Below, in pieces: positions 5,621 to 5,816 of a stretch of 5,816 nt of DNA. Made by a program: the position numbers and the translations under genes. The notes beneath the pieces were generated by a model, which worked only from the letters and a program-made list of their open reading frames with translations, was not told the origin of the DNA and did no database searches. Each line of letters begins with the position of its first letter. Positions within the stretch are counted from its first letter, which is position 1. Source of the DNA: Oscillospiraceae bacterium (lineage in GTDB: Bacteria; Bacillota; Clostridia; Oscillospirales; Ruminococcaceae); contig JAGAUG010000086.1 of NCBI GenBank assembly GCA_017828935.1, positions 1-5,816 of the forward strand. Direction: 5' to 3'.

Positions 5621-5660
5621 AAAAAAGCTTACTAGAAATTAATTTCTAATAAGCTTTTTT
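5621..5660. terminator. Bidirectional intrinsic terminator between convergent genes
   Basis: This 40-base stretch is almost a perfect palindrome: 19 of 20 positions pair, the exception being C5632 opposite A5649. It begins with six A and ends with six T around AAGCTT-type arms, so on either strand the stem is followed by a T-run. It lies 87 bases after the murI stop and 6 bases after the stop codon of the minus-strand gene at the right edge, exactly where a shared terminator of convergent genes is expected. Confidence 0.88.
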
Positions 5661-5666
5661 GTATTT

Positions 5667-5816
5667 TTATTCTCTACCCCAAACGCCGTAATCTATAAAT
5701 AATTTCTTTCCGCCGCCGACATCTTGTTTTAGATAAGTATTAACCGGATAATTTTTATTAAATCCGAATTGATAAATATTATCATCTCTATCTTTAGCTT
5801 GATATATATAATAACT
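5667..5816 (-). CDS. Partial gene, C-terminal 49 residues of an unrecognised protein
   Basis: The minus strand is open from the right edge for 49 codons and ends with TAA at 5669-5667. The predicted tail reads YQAKDRDDNIYQFGFN (5-20), KNYPVNTYLKQDVGGGKKLF (21-40) and ends IDYGVWGRE. It is rich in aromatic and charged residues, with no hydrophobic span, so it looks like a soluble or extracellular domain end. Three points support a real gene: the stop codon is placed directly before a bidirectional terminator, base composition rises to coding-like values, and third-position C before G-starting codons (for example GTC-GGC-GGC-GGA) matches the pattern in the other genes. I do not recognise the family. 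The gene converges on murI and is probably unrelated to it. Confidence 0.7.
   Translation of the reverse strand, partial: SYYIYQAKDRDDNIYQFGFNKNYPVNTYLKQDVGGGKKLFIDYGVWGRE

Overview
This is a low-GC, tightly packed bacterial segment. The best guess is a Clostridia-like anaerobe of the Bacillota: genes have strong AGGAGG-type ribosome binding sites, one gene starts with TTG, sigma-A-like promoters match consensus, and the NifU-like/GGGtGRT protein pair is typical of strict anaerobes. Other AT-rich anaerobic phyla (for example Fusobacteriota) cannot be excluded from sequence alone. Peptidoglycan genes rule out a wall-less mollicute.

Layout: (1) Positions 1-119, minus strand: the first 39 codons of a gene running off the left edge, with a strong ribosome binding site and a consensus promoter. 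It encodes a short polar N-terminus followed by a hydrophobic segment. (2) Positions 120-463: a divergent regulatory region with back-to-back promoters, small inverted repeats and no convincing larger gene. (3) Positions 464-2213, plus strand: a probable two-gene operon of a NifU/IscU-like iron-sulfur scaffold homologue and a GGGtGRT-family protein of unknown biochemical function, closed by a long hairpin. (4) Positions 2320-3459: a complete group I (NifS/IscS-type) cysteine desulfurase. (5) Positions 3556-5533: D-alanine--D-alanine ligase and glutamate racemase, 16 bases apart, two cytoplasmic steps of peptidoglycan precursor synthesis. (6) Positions 5534-5666: a GC-rich palindrome and then an almost perfect A-tract/T-tract hairpin serving as terminator for convergent genes. 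(7) Positions 5667-5816, minus strand: the last 49 codons of an unrecognised gene running off the right edge.

How the genes work together: the desulfurase would release sulfur from cysteine for cluster assembly or other sulfur transfer, and the NifU-like protein is the obvious candidate acceptor. The GGGtGRT protein, co-transcribed with it, is presumably a partner or client in the same iron-sulfur process, but this is inference. The ligase and racemase supply D-Ala-D-Ala and D-Glu for the cell wall and have no obvious biochemical link to the sulfur genes.

The most interesting material is the NifU-like/GGGtGRT pair, whose scaffold homologue lacks two of the three usual cluster-binding cysteine positions, and a strong context bias in codon choice (third-position C before codons beginning with G). 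I see no CRISPR array, tRNA, rRNA, insertion sequence or phage gene.
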